Shown: positions 1 to 7,866, counted from the first letter of the stretch. The stretch: 64,000 bases of DNA from Methanobacterium sp. UBA44 (GCA_002494885.1 DACV01000003.1:213165-277164), one strand, 5' to 3'. Numbers and translations are program-made. Notes: generated from the letters alone by a model not told the origin.

Positions 1-270
1 AACATCAATATCCAATTCTTTGGCCAAAATATTTTTAATAGCCACACTAAATGTTTTGAAGTGTTCTGTTTGCATATGTGAATCTAAAACATCCTGATCT
101 TTCCATTGCTCAAGCATGATCAGCACATCGTCATCTTCAGTACTGGAATATAAATCATAACTGATACATCCTGATTCTAAACGAGTGGATTTAATTAAAT
201 CTTTAGCTTTTGAAATGATTTTATTCTTTTCACCGGGTTTGGCTGTTATTTTAGCGGTTACCATCATCAT
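1..270 (-). CDS. Antibiotic biosynthesis monooxygenase (ABM) domain protein, YgiN-like, C-terminus cut by window edge
   Basis: Ninety codons are open from an ATG at 268-270 to the window edge, so only a few C-terminal residues should be missing from a family of about 95-100 residues. An AAAGGAGG ribosome site (278-285) lies 7 bases upstream and fixes the first of three consecutive ATGs. The translation shows the small alpha/beta-barrel pattern of putative quinol monooxygenases: an early MVTAKITAKPG strand, SGCISYDLYSST, then LEQWKDQDVLDSHMQTEHF. Proteins of this family are small dimeric oxygenases or heme/quinone-binding proteins; the substrate cannot be read from sequence. It lies downstream of, and in the same direction as, the decayed TetR gene. 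Confidence 0.8.
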   Translation of the reverse strand, partial: MMMVTAKITAKPGEKNKIISKAKDLIKSTRLESGCISYDLYSSTEDDDVLIMLEQWKDQDVLDSHMQTEHFKTFSVAIKNILAKELDIDV

Positions 271-305
271 GGTTTTTCCTCCTTTAAGGTATATTCATAT
301 GAGTG

Positions 306-907
306 TTATTTTGTGATATACTTCCATAAAAAATCTATGTTAGAGTGCATTCTATTTTCCAAGGGCATTTCTGGTATCCCGATCCACATGAGTACTGTTC
401 CCACCATGGTGGTTTGTATGACTGTTGCAATTTCTGTAGAGTCTATATCTAGTCTTATGATGCCTTGAATTTTGACATCATCGAGTACATCTATTATGAA
501 GTTTTGCAGATTATGATAGAATTCATTGTAGTGTTTACCTATTATTTCATATTTTTGAACGCCTTCAAATAAGAGGAGGTGTAATATCCTGTAATCTATC
601 TTTTCAGAGCCTTTACATAATTGCATGCCCTCATTAATTGTTGTGTCGTCCCCTACTATGTTAAATTACTGTTTTGAGTTTTTCTTTATGTGCGCCTTCA
701 AAGTGTCCTATTTGTTCCTTGATCAAAACACTTAAATATGTATTTTTCAATCACTGCAATAAATAAAATATCTTTGCTATCAAAATGATAATAAAGACCA
801 CCAGTAGTTATATCTGATGCTTTCATAATCTCATTTAATGAGATATCAAAAAATCCCTTTTTAAAAGAAGTTTGATGTATTTCCATGACCCGGTCTTTGG
901 TATCCAT
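306..907 (-). pseudogene. Decayed TetR/AcrR-family regulator, at least two frameshifts
   Basis: An N-terminal piece (698-907) carries the TetR helix-turn-helix, including SDITTGGLYYHFDSKD. A C-terminal piece (306-626) carries the ligand-binding half. Between them the reading passes through a second frame (FEGAHKEKLKTVI) and then a third (FNIVGDDTTINEG), so at least two frameshifts separate the halves. Every piece aligns in order with the intact regulator at 1020-1616, including the end motif (VGTVLMWIGIPEMPL versus VGNVLMGIAMPEIPL). It is therefore a former tandem duplicate. The DNA-binding half could still be made as a short peptide, but I expect no working repressor. Confidence 0.85.
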
Positions 908-960
908 TAATAATACCCTATATTTTCACTATTCCCACGTATATGAGGGCCAGTATATAA

Positions 961-978
961 ACATACCGAATGCTATGT
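961..978. promoter_or_regulatory. Palindromic operator ACATA-N8-TATGT upstream of the decayed TetR gene
   Basis: An 18-bp palindrome with arms ACATA and TATGT sits 54 bp upstream of the start of the decayed regulator. Its left 11 bases (ACATACCGAAT) recur as an exact reverse complement in the promoter of the alcohol dehydrogenase gene at 1924-1934. The length and two-fold symmetry suit a TetR dimer. Binding is inferred. Confidence 0.5.
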
Positions 979-1019
979 ATAATAATCGACGAATTTAAAA
1001 AAAAGGTTTTTGTTAAATT

Positions 1020-1616
1020 TTATCCGGGATCTGTGGAGATAAATTCCCATATGCGTTCGCTGGTTAAACTTATCCGGGTTTTCAGGGGTATTTCAGGCAT
1101 GGCTATTCCCATTAAGACATTTCCAACCATTGCTGTTTCAATGGCATTTGCAAGTTCAGATGGATCAATATCGTTCCTTATGGTACCCTGGGCTATACCT
1201 TCTTCAACTATTTCTGTGATGAAATTCAGGAGTGAGTGAAAGAATTCTGAGTATTGCTGGCGTACTGGTTTGAATTTTTTAACCCCTTCCATTAAGAGCA
1301 TGTGTAACGTTTGATAATCAATTATAACTGAATCTGATAGCTGTGCATCTCCTATTATGGATAGCATTATCGCCCTTAACTTTTCTTGGGGTGTGCCTCT
1401 GCATTCCCTTAATTTTCTGACGGTAAAGTTGAAGTAGTTGAAGAGGTATTTTTCTATAACGGCAATGAGTAGGTCGTCTTTGCTGTGGAAGTAGTGGTAA
1501 AATCCTCCAGTGGTGATATTTGATGCCTGTTTAATTTCGCTTAATGAGACATCAGAGAATCCCTTTTCCAGGAACAATTTTAATGATTCTTCCATGATTT
1601 TATCTTTAGTTCCCAT
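1020..1616 (-). CDS. TetR/AcrR-family transcriptional regulator
   Basis: This 198-residue protein has the usual TetR length. Residues 1-50 form the helix-turn-helix (FLEKGFSDVSLSEIKQASNITTGGFYHYFHSKDDLL); the rest is the all-helical effector-binding domain. The ATG follows a GGGGG ribosome site with 7-base spacing. It is divergent from the alcohol dehydrogenase gene, sharing a 372-bp intergenic region that holds an operator-like sequence at 1917-1934. A role in controlling the dehydrogenase is an inference from position and from that motif. The ligand is unknown. Confidence 0.9.
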   Translation of the reverse strand: MGTKDKIMEESLKLFLEKGFSDVSLSEIKQASNITTGGFYHYFHSKDDLLIAVIEKYLFNYFNFTVRKLRECRGTPQEKLRAIMLSIIGDAQLSDSVIIDYQTLHMLLMEGVKKFKPVRQQYSEFFHSLLNFITEIVEEGIAQGTIRNDIDPSELANAIETAMVGNVLMGIAMPEIPLKTRISLTSERIWEFISTDPG

Positions 1617-1910
1617 GTTGAGTCCCCCAATTTTACGAGGTTTAATAAAATTAATTTATCTATAGATATATTCCATTTATAGTCAGGTGTAGATGTTTTT
1701 AAACGAAACACTAACTAAAAATCAGGTAGGGAACGTGTTTTCAGATAATTAAAGCTAACAGGTTTTTTTGAATCCTGATTTCTAATAATTAATGCCCATG
1801 ACTATAATATTAATGGGATGGTTATTTATTATGCATTTTTATTTTCTCAAATTACATGATAAATATTTATTTAATAGAGAAAGACTCCTTATAAATTTTA
1901 TTATTAATCA

Positions 1911-1934
1911 TTATAAACAGACAATTCGGTATGT
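1911..1934 (+). promoter_or_regulatory. Alcohol dehydrogenase promoter: TATA box overlapped by TetR-type operator
   Basis: A TATA element (TTATAAAC, 1911-1918) is followed by an imperfect palindrome, ACAGA-N8-TATGT (1917-1934). It has the same arm length and spacing as the perfect palindrome at 961-978 and shares 11 identical bases with it in reverse orientation. A transcript starting about 25 bp after the TATA box would begin near 1940, so a bound repressor would sit in the core promoter. The rest of the 372-bp region is AT-rich with no gene that I can see. Confidence 0.5.
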
Positions 1935-1988
1935 ATATATAGGAGAAAATTAGAACTCTATCCAATAACCAAAAGAGGTGTATAAAAA

Positions 1989-3059
1989 ATGAAAGGATAT
2001 GCTATGTTAAAAATAGGCGAAGTAGGTTGGATAGAAAAAGACAGACCAAAATGCGGTCCAACTGACGCTATCATAAGGCCCACGGCCTTAGCACCATGTA
2101 CTTCTGATGTACACACTGTTTGGGAAGGTGCTCTAGGAGACCGTCACAATATGATCTTAGGACACGAAGCAGTGGGTGTTGTAGATGAAGTAGGAAACCA
2201 GGTTAAAGATTTTAAACCCGGTGACAAGGTAATTGTACCTGCAATCACTCCAGATTGGGATACAGAAGCTTGCCAGCGAGGATATCCATCACAAACAGGA
2301 GGAGCATGCGGTGGATGGAAGTTCTCCAACTTCAAAGACGGTGTATTTGCTGATTTCTTCCATGTAAATCTGGCAGATAACAACCTGGCACTAATACCAG
2401 AAGGCATGTCCCAGGAAGCTGCAGTCATGATACCAGATATGTTAAGCACCGGCTTTATGGGTGCGGAAAATGCCAACATTGAAATAGGTTCCAGTGTAGC
2501 AGTTCTGGGTATTGGGGCCGTTGGACTCAGTGGTATAGCTGGTGCAGTACTAGAAGGTGCTGGAAGAATATTTGCAGTTGGTACCAGACCAATCTCAGTG
2601 GAAGTGGCTAAAAAATACGGAGCCACAGACATAATCAGCTATAAAGACGGAGACACCGCAGACCAAATTTTAGAAGCCACCGATGGAGAAGGTGTTGATG
2701 CTGTAATAGTATCTGGCGGTGGTCCGGACATATTATTAGACGCATTTAAAATGGCGAAAGCAGGATCCACAATCTCAAACAACAACTACTTCGGTAAAGG
2801 ACAGGGAGATAAAGACACCATCCCAATACCACGGGTAGACTGGGCATTTGGTATGGGTGATAAAAACCTGATCACTGGACTATGTCCTGGTGGAAGAACC
2901 AGAATGGAAAGACTGGCAGATATTGTAACCTACGGACGAATGGATCCAGAACTCATGGCCACACATACATTCAAAGGATTCGATAAAATCGGAGAAGCCC
3001 TTGAACTCATGAGAGATAAACCTAGGGATCTAATCAAACCAGTGGTGCTCTTAGACTAA
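1989..3059 (+). CDS. adh: NADP-dependent secondary alcohol (isopropanol) dehydrogenase, zinc type
   Basis: This 356-residue medium-chain dehydrogenase resembles the Thermoanaerobacter brockii / Clostridium beijerinckii secondary alcohol dehydrogenases over its whole length. The catalytic zinc ligands are in register: Cys37 (APCTSD), His59 (GHEA) and Asp150 (IPDML). The nucleotide fold has GIGAVG (174-179). The NADP 2'-phosphate set Gly198, Arg200 and Tyr218 is present, with Thr for Ser at 199, so NADP rather than F420 is the expected acceptor. A GAGGTG site lies 8 bases before the ATG. The F420H2:NADP oxidoreductase gene follows 137 bp downstream, so oxidation of 2-propanol or a similar alcohol can be linked to F420 reduction. 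Such growth is known in some methanogens. A T-rich tract follows the stop. Confidence 0.93.
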   Translation: MKGYAMLKIGEVGWIEKDRPKCGPTDAIIRPTALAPCTSDVHTVWEGALGDRHNMILGHEAVGVVDEVGNQVKDFKPGDKVIVPAITPDWDTEACQRGYPSQTGGACGGWKFSNFKDGVFADFFHVNLADNNLALIPEGMSQEAAVMIPDMLSTGFMGAENANIEIGSSVAVLGIGAVGLSGIAGAVLEGAGRIFAVGTRPISVEVAKKYGATDIISYKDGDTADQILEATDGEGVDAVIVSGGGPDILLDAFKMAKAGSTISNNNYFGKGQGDKDTIPIPRVDWAFGMGDKNLITGLCPGGRTRMERLADIVTYGRMDPELMATHTFKGFDKIGEALELMRDKPRDLIKPVVLLD

Positions 3060-3069
3060 AAAAAAATAT

Positions 3070-3086
3070 AATTTTTTTCTTTTTTT
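3070..3086 (+). terminator. T-rich tract after alcohol dehydrogenase
   Basis: Two runs of seven T separated by a single C follow the dehydrogenase stop by about 10 bp. Oligo-T tracts without a strong hairpin are typical archaeal termination signals. It may stop only some transcripts, because npdG lies just downstream. Confidence 0.5.
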
Positions 3087-3196
3087 GAGTTAAAAGTTAT
3101 GGGGTGAAAGGAGTTATTTAGTAAATCTAAATAATTAAGGGTTTACAAGTTTTAAGCCTTTCATTCTTTTTTAAAAAAAATATGAGGTATAAAAAA

Positions 3197-3883
3197 ATGA
3201 AAATTGCAATTATCGGTGGTACTGGTGGTCAGGGTTTAGGGATTGCCATACGATTTGTACAATCTGGTGAAGATGTTATAATCGGATCCAGGACCATGGA
3301 AAAAGCCCAGGCAGCAGTGGATAAAGTAAAAGAACTACTAGAAAAAGACAAAATACCCAACCTTAAAGCAGCTGAAAACTCTGATGCAGCAAAAGAAGCA
3401 GATTTAATGGTTTTAACCGTACCATTAGCCGCTCAAAGATCAACATGCTTATCAATCAAGGAAGGTGCAGCTGGTAAAATAGTTATGGATGCAACAGGAC
3501 CCCTTGAATCTGCTATCGGCGGATCACCAACCAGATGCCTGTACTTACCAGAAGGAGCAGCATCAGAAAGATCACAAAAAGTCCTACCAGATTCAAAAGT
3601 AATATGCGCCTTTAACAACATCAGCAGCGGAGCCCTGATGAACTTCAACGAACCCATAGACTGCGACTGCCTAATATCAGGAGACGACCAGGAAGCCAAA
3701 ATAACAGTCGCCAAACTAATAGACAAACTACCCGGAGTACAGACTGTGGACTGCGGACCACTTGAAAGAGCCCAGATAATAGAAAAAATCACACCACTAC
3801 TCATCGGACTAAACATCAAAAAAACATGCAAAGACGCCGGAATACGAATAACCGGCATAGACCCCGAATGCAAACTATACTAA
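3197..3883 (+). CDS. npdG: F420H2:NADP+ oxidoreductase
   Basis: The protein opens with the dinucleotide fold IAIIGGTGGQGLGIAIRF, followed by GSR (NADP phosphate contact), LTVPLAAQ, and CAFNNISSGAL, all hallmarks of Fno/NpdG. The enzyme moves hydride between F420H2 and NADP+. I start at the second ATG (3197) because a GAGGT site at 3184-3188 lies 8 bases upstream; starting there gives 228 residues. An ATG at 3182 would overlap that site. Next to the NADP-linked alcohol dehydrogenase, it probably passes NADPH electrons to F420 for methanogenesis; alone it serves the usual NADPH supply. A stem-loop with a T-tract follows. Confidence 0.93.
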   Translation: MKIAIIGGTGGQGLGIAIRFVQSGEDVIIGSRTMEKAQAAVDKVKELLEKDKIPNLKAAENSDAAKEADLMVLTVPLAAQRSTCLSIKEGAAGKIVMDATGPLESAIGGSPTRCLYLPEGAASERSQKVLPDSKVICAFNNISSGALMNFNEPIDCDCLISGDDQEAKITVAKLIDKLPGVQTVDCGPLERAQIIEKITPLLIGLNIKKTCKDAGIRITGIDPECKLY

Positions 3884-3967
3884 AAACAAACAAATCCAAA
3901 TAAGATAAATTTGGATTTAAAGACAGTGATTCAAAAATTAAATATTTTTCATGTAATGAGTAGGACA

Positions 3968-4027
3968 GGGCACCTAAATCATTTTTCGCTCAAATGTATT
4001 ATAAGGTGCCCCAATATTATTTTTTTT
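3968..4027 (+). terminator. Stem-loop with T-tract between npdG and the nadX-like gene
   Basis: A perfect 8-bp inverted repeat (GGGCACCT at 3968-3975, AGGTGCCC at 4004-4011) encloses a 28-base loop and is followed by AATATTA and then eight T. This has the shape of an intrinsic terminator for npdG. The long loop is unusual, so a protein-binding site is an alternative. Confidence 0.5.
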
Positions 4028-4058
4028 AACTAAATAATTTTATAAATCTAAGAAAAAT

Positions 4059-4985
4059 ATGCAGGACTGTATTTATATGTTAAATAATCCACAGGGAACT
4101 GAACAGCTTATGGAAGAAGACCTACACATTTCCTGTTATGACTCTGATATACCGGTGATTGATGAGGACCAATATAAATCCAGGAGCACGGTAGAACTAG
4201 GAAAAAAACAACCATCCCCTATGATCCTGGGAATTATTGGATGCGGAGCCATAGCCAGTATAATAACCGATTTTGCCTTAGAGGGAAAGCTCAGTGCAGA
4301 GCTTAAATATTTCTATGACACCGACCTGGATAGAGCCAGGGAACTAGCTTCAAAAGTGGATGGAATGGTAGTTTTAAACTTTGAAGATATGTTAAATAAT
4401 GTGGATCTGGTAATTGAAGCAGCATCACCACAGGCTGTTATAAAATATGTTCCAAAGATCCTTAGAGCCGGGAAAGATGTTATAATAATGAGTATCGGAG
4501 CCCTGATAGGGCAGAATTTCCGGGAAAAACTCGAAAAAATTGCATCAATGAACCATTGTAATATACACACACCGTCGGGAGCTATCGTTGGATTGGACGG
4601 TATAAAAGCCGCTTCAATGGGAAAAATTACAAATATAAGTTTATTAACAAGGAAACCACCTGAATCACTGGGGATTTCTACTGATGAGGAAATCGTGTTA
4701 TATGAAGGTAAAGCTCATGATGCAGTGCGTAAATTCCCTATGAACATGAATGTAGCTGCTGCTTTAAGCATCGCCTGCAAAAAAGAAGTTAACGTAAAAA
4801 TAATAGCAGATCCAAGCGTGGACTGTAACTGCCATGAAATACATGTAACCGGTGAATTCGGTGAATTAACCACAACCACCAGAAATGTTAACTGCACCAA
4901 CAACCCAAAAACCAGCAAACTAGCCGCATATTCAGCCATCCAACTAATAAAAAATTTAAACAACCAAATAAACGTTGGAACCTAA
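4059..4985 (+). CDS. nadX: Aspartate dehydrogenase-like protein (NadX family)
   Basis: From about residue 56 the protein shows an NAD(P)-binding fold (ILGIIGCGAIASIITDF) and the L-aspartate dehydrogenase pattern: LVIEAASPQAV, GKDVIIMSIGAL, HTPSGAIVGLDGIKAA, and KFPMNMNVAAALSIA. The family oxidises aspartate to iminoaspartate for NAD synthesis, or runs in the aminating direction. About 54 residues precede the fold, which is long for the family. The TATA-like TTATAAAT at about 4040 would start transcription at or after the first ATG, and I see no ribosome site, so the true start may be an internal ATG (4077 or later). It lies behind npdG but is separated from it by a terminator-like stem-loop. 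Confidence 0.8.
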   Translation: MQDCIYMLNNPQGTEQLMEEDLHISCYDSDIPVIDEDQYKSRSTVELGKKQPSPMILGIIGCGAIASIITDFALEGKLSAELKYFYDTDLDRARELASKVDGMVVLNFEDMLNNVDLVIEAASPQAVIKYVPKILRAGKDVIIMSIGALIGQNFREKLEKIASMNHCNIHTPSGAIVGLDGIKAASMGKITNISLLTRKPPESLGISTDEEIVLYEGKAHDAVRKFPMNMNVAAALSIACKKEVNVKIIADPSVDCNCHEIHVTGEFGELTTTTRNVNCTNNPKTSKLAAYSAIQLIKNLNNQINVGT

Positions 4986-5201
4986 ACCATTATCCCTTTT
5001 AAATTTGTTCCCATTTTTTTAAATTAAAAAAAAACCAATAAAATAAATTTATCATAGTATTTAAAAAACAAAAAAATAGATAAATTTAAATGAAAATTAA
5101 ATTTTAAAACTCATGCATTAAATGATTAAGATTTGATATCTTAATTATAAAACATTTAATCATCGTTTGAGCATTAAAAATTAACTAAAACTCAAATTAA
5201 A

Positions 5202-5435
5202 CTATTCTACTATTTCTGCAAAAGCAAAGTTTCTTCTTACTGAATTAATTCTGATTTTAACTTCATCGCCTACTTTAGCTCCTGATACAAAAACTATGAA
5301 ACCTTCTATTTTAGCGATTCCGTCTCCATCTCTTCCCATATCTTCAATTTTGACATCGTATTCTTCTCCTTCGTTTAAAGGAGCTGAATTTCCTTTATTA
5401 TCTCTTCCATAATCGTTTCTAAACAATTTATTCAC
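5202..5435 (-). CDS. Small TRAM-domain RNA-binding protein
   Basis: At 77 residues this is a free-standing TRAM domain: EGEEYDVKIEDMGRDGDGIAKIEGFIVFV, GAKVGDEVKIRI and FAFAEIV. The short N-terminal tail is basic (NKLFRNDYGRDNKG). Single TRAM proteins are abundant in methanogens and act as RNA chaperones, notably in cold response in Methanolobus and relatives. It is monocistronic, with a TATA-like TTTATATAG (about 5484-5492) upstream. The start is GTG at 5433-5435, preceded by TTAGGAT. Confidence 0.9.
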   Translation of the reverse strand: MNKLFRNDYGRDNKGNSAPLNEGEEYDVKIEDMGRDGDGIAKIEGFIVFVSGAKVGDEVKIRINSVRRNFAFAEIVE

Positions 5436-5878
5436 ATCCTAAATATAGCCAAAAGGCTTGAATAACTTTCTATTTTTGATACTATATAAATTGATGTATT
5501 TTAAAAAGAAAACCATCTAAAACAAATTTTCTGGGTGGGGCAAATGATATATTTTTTAAGGAATAAATAAAACTAATATAACGCTTAAAAATCCAAAATA
5601 ATCCTTTTTGTTACTAATTTTAAAATACGATTACTGGTCTTAAAATATATAATTAAATTTCATTTTGTTAGTAGAGTTATATCCTTATTATTATGCTTTT
5701 AAGAATCTTTTCATTATTCATGCAATTTTATAAAATTTTTCGATTTAAGGAAAAACTGCAAAATACCTGCTAAAGTAAAAAAATGTCAAATTTAACAAAT
5801 TGAATTTCAAATCTGAAAAATAGATCAAATAATATGACCGTCAGCTAAAAATACTTCTAATAACGCAGTAATTCATGT
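5436..5878. other. AT-rich intergenic stretch with no recognisable gene
   Basis: Apart from the TRAM-gene promoter at its left edge and a short hairpin in that leader (AGCC-AAAA-GGCT, 5447-5458), I see no coding pattern, RNA gene or repeat on either strand. Confidence 0.5.
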
Positions 5879-6628
5879 TTAATTACTATAATGACTAAAG
5901 AGATTCATGTTCCACACCAGATTATACAAATCAGCTATTGTTTCTACAAATTCAGTGTACTGATTCCATACACCTATTGCTGTCTGCGAAATTACGCTTT
6001 CATTTTCAAATTTCGAAAATATCAGCAACATTTCTTTCTTATCCCGTATTATGGCTTTTATGAATGGTATCTGGAACGCTTTGACTTCACAATCCAATTC
6101 ATTTAAATCATTAGATATATCTATTTTTTCTCCATCAGTGATGCTGTAAGGAGTCGCTATTATCCTGATTTGAACTCCTCTTTTTATAGATTTATTCAAT
6201 GCATATTTCATTTCTTCAACTTCTTCGTGGAATATAAATCCTGATGCAATGTGAAGTGTACTTTTAGCTCGGTTAATTATTTCAATTTCCTTCTTAATGA
6301 TTTTGTCTGTACCATAAATCAGCCAGATAGGGGCTGGGGATTTAGATATTTGGCTTTCATAGATGTTTTTAACTTCTGATTCAGCTTCATCGAGTTCTTC
6401 TTTAATCTTCACTCTTGATTTTTCAAAAACATCCTGTGGAGGTATGACAGTGTATTTTAAAGGTTTACCTCTTGTAATATCGATAAATCCCTTTTTATGC
6501 AGACTCTTTAACACTTCGTATATTTTAGAAAGAGGCACACCTGAATCTTCGTTTATTTGTAAAGCAGTAGCTGAGATAAACGAAGCCAGTGATAAATATG
6601 CTTTAGATTCGTATTCTGTAAGCCCCAT
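5879..6628 (-). CDS. TrmB-family transcriptional regulator
   Basis: The N-terminal winged helix reads GLTEYESKAYLSLASF, VPLSKIYEVLKSLHKKGFIDITRGKPLKYTVIPP, which is characteristic of TrmB. It is followed by a coiled linker and a PLD-like regulatory domain (residues about 100-249), the sugar/effector part in this family. The conventional ATG at 6628 cuts off the usual first helix. In frame, 14 more codons (IIPIKNATINALKT) reach two ATT codons at 6665-6670 just behind a strong AAGGAGGG site (6675-6682), so the true start may be a rare AUU at 6670. A perfect inverted repeat upstream suggests autoregulation. Effector unknown. Confidence 0.85.
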   Translation of the reverse strand: MGLTEYESKAYLSLASFISATALQINEDSGVPLSKIYEVLKSLHKKGFIDITRGKPLKYTVIPPQDVFEKSRVKIKEELDEAESEVKNIYESQISKSPAPIWLIYGTDKIIKKEIEIINRAKSTLHIASGFIFHEEVEEMKYALNKSIKRGVQIRIIATPYSITDGEKIDISNDLNELDCEVKAFQIPFIKAIIRDKKEMLLIFSKFENESVISQTAIGVWNQYTEFVETIADLYNLVWNMNLFSHYSN

Positions 6629-6683
6629 TGTTTTTAATGCGTTTATTGTGGCATTTTTTATTGGAATAATAGATCCCTCCTTA

Positions 6684-6715
6684 TTTTTTCACTTTATACT
6701 GTTTTAGTGAAAAAA
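6684..6715. promoter_or_regulatory. Perfect 10-bp inverted repeat in the trmB promoter
   Basis: TTTTTTCACT (6684-6693) and AGTGAAAAAA (6706-6715) are exact reverse complements separated by 12 bases. They lie just upstream of the TrmB ribosome site and downstream of a TATA-like ATATTTAAA (about 6717-6726). A bound dimer would cover the expected transcription start, fitting an autorepression operator. Confidence 0.6.
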
Positions 6716-6856
6716 CATTTAAATATTACGGATTTTGATCTTAATACAAAGACTAAAAATAACCAATTAAATCTATGACACAGTTATTTTGAAATTCTAT
6801 AGCAGTTTAGAATCTGTTTAGCGAACGCTATGGAAACTTGGTGTTAAAGAAAATTT

Positions 6857-7009
6857 CAGATTTTCCGAACCTTTCGAAATCTGTCAAAATCTTTGATTTT
6901 GACGTTGAAGGAATCTTCGATTCCTGAACCGCAAATCTAAGATTTGCAGGCTATGATTTCGAATGCTCGAACACAAAGTGTTCGGTGGCACCAAAATAGA
7001 AAATTTTGG
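6857..7009 (+). repeat. String of six short hairpins in the leader of the NapH-like gene
   Basis: Successive stem-loops: CAGATTT/AAATCTG (6857-6883); a 9-bp stem GTCAAAATC-TTT-GATTTTGAC (6883-6903); AGGAATC-TTC-GATTCCT (6909-6925); GCAAATC-TAA-GATTTGC (6931-6947); CGAACAC-AAA-GTGTTCG (6968-6984); CCAAAAT-N5-ATTTTGG (6991-7009). Four have 3-base loops. The last overlaps the GGAGGT ribosome site. A related, less perfect string lies at 9102-9290 upstream of another gene. Function unknown; it could be a structured leader, a dispersed repeat, or both. Confidence 0.65.
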
Positions 7010-7020
7010 AGGTATTAAAA

Positions 7021-7736
7021 TGAAAAATACTAAAATAAGGTTAAGAAACTATATTATAGTGGCACTGGTGGTACTGTTGCCTATATTGTTTATATTTTAT
7101 TCGCCAGTTGTAATGGCCTGGGGTATAATAAATGGGATTATAACAGCAAGCGTATTTGTTTTTGGAGCATGGTTTATTCTATCGTTATTTATGGGTAGAT
7201 CAGTATCTTGCGGCTACACATGCCCTTATGGAGCATTGCAAGAGATATTAAACCGATATATCATGAAAAAGAAACCTAAATCTGAAAGAGCCGATAAAAT
7301 AAGATATTTTATTTTTGTGCTGTTCCTTCTGATGGTTACATATTTTGTCTTAAAGAGCGGGGGTCTAAGAGGAATAAATTTATTTGCTTCTAGCAGTCAA
7401 CTGGTTATTTTAATATCTGCATTCATTATAACAATTGGTCTTTTCTCCATAGTCTTTGGAAGCAGAGCATTCTGCCGATATCTATGTCCTCAAGGAGTAT
7501 TCTTAACAATAGGGACTAAAATAGGCAGGAAAATTAAAATACCATCATTACATCTTAAATCAGTCCAGGATAATTGTTCTGACTGTAAATTATGTGATAA
7601 ATCATGTCCTATGGGATTAAATGTTAGCTATATGGTAAGTAATGGTACAATGGAAAACCTAAATTGTATATTGTGTGGCGAATGTATAGATAAGTGTCCT
7701 AAAGAAGCTATTAATTATTCATTCATTAAAGATTAA
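7021..7736 (+). CDS. NapH/CcoG-like membrane protein with two [4Fe-4S] ferredoxin motifs
   Basis: The 238-residue product starts at ATG 7021, 8 bases after a GGAGGT site; an upstream in-frame ATG at 6963 lies inside the hairpin string and lacks a site. It has about four membrane helices, two CxxxCP motifs at membrane edges (CGYTCPYGALQE, CRYLCPQGVF) and a C-terminal ferredoxin domain with two cluster motifs (CSDCKLCDKSCP, CILCGECIDKCP). This is the NapH/PceC/CcoG architecture, which carries electrons across or along the membrane. No partner reductase is adjacent, so the donor and acceptor are unknown. Confidence 0.87.
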
Positions 7737-7759
7737 AAATTACAGGTGAATTAAAGAAA

Positions 7760-7866
7760 ATGGTTAAAATTGAAAGAGTTAAACCTTCTCCAAATCCCCA
7801 TGGAGTTGATGCACATAAAATATATGAAACTTAAAACCCAAGTACATATGACAATAAAAACCATGT
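7760..7866 (+). pseudogene. Remnant of a small cupin-domain protein
   Basis: A 24-codon ORF (7760-7834) reads MVKIERVKPSPNPHGVDAHK then IYET, which matches the N-terminus of small methanogen cupins (typically NPHGVD-RK-YDTEHAQVVHITLKPG). Just after the stop, in another frame, QVHMTIKT follows, matching the next cupin strand. The rest of the domain, including the metal ligands, is gone. A short decayed fragment. Confidence 0.55.

Noticed and set aside
1690..1740. Inverted repeat AAACAC...GTGTTT upstream of the TetR gene
   Set aside because: Short arms, long spacer and AT-rich surroundings make chance likely.
6963..7020. Upstream in-frame ATG (6963) extending the NapH-like protein by 19 residues
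   Set aside because: The extension lies inside the hairpin string, and the ATG at 7021 has a GGAGGT site at good spacing, so the shorter start is preferred.
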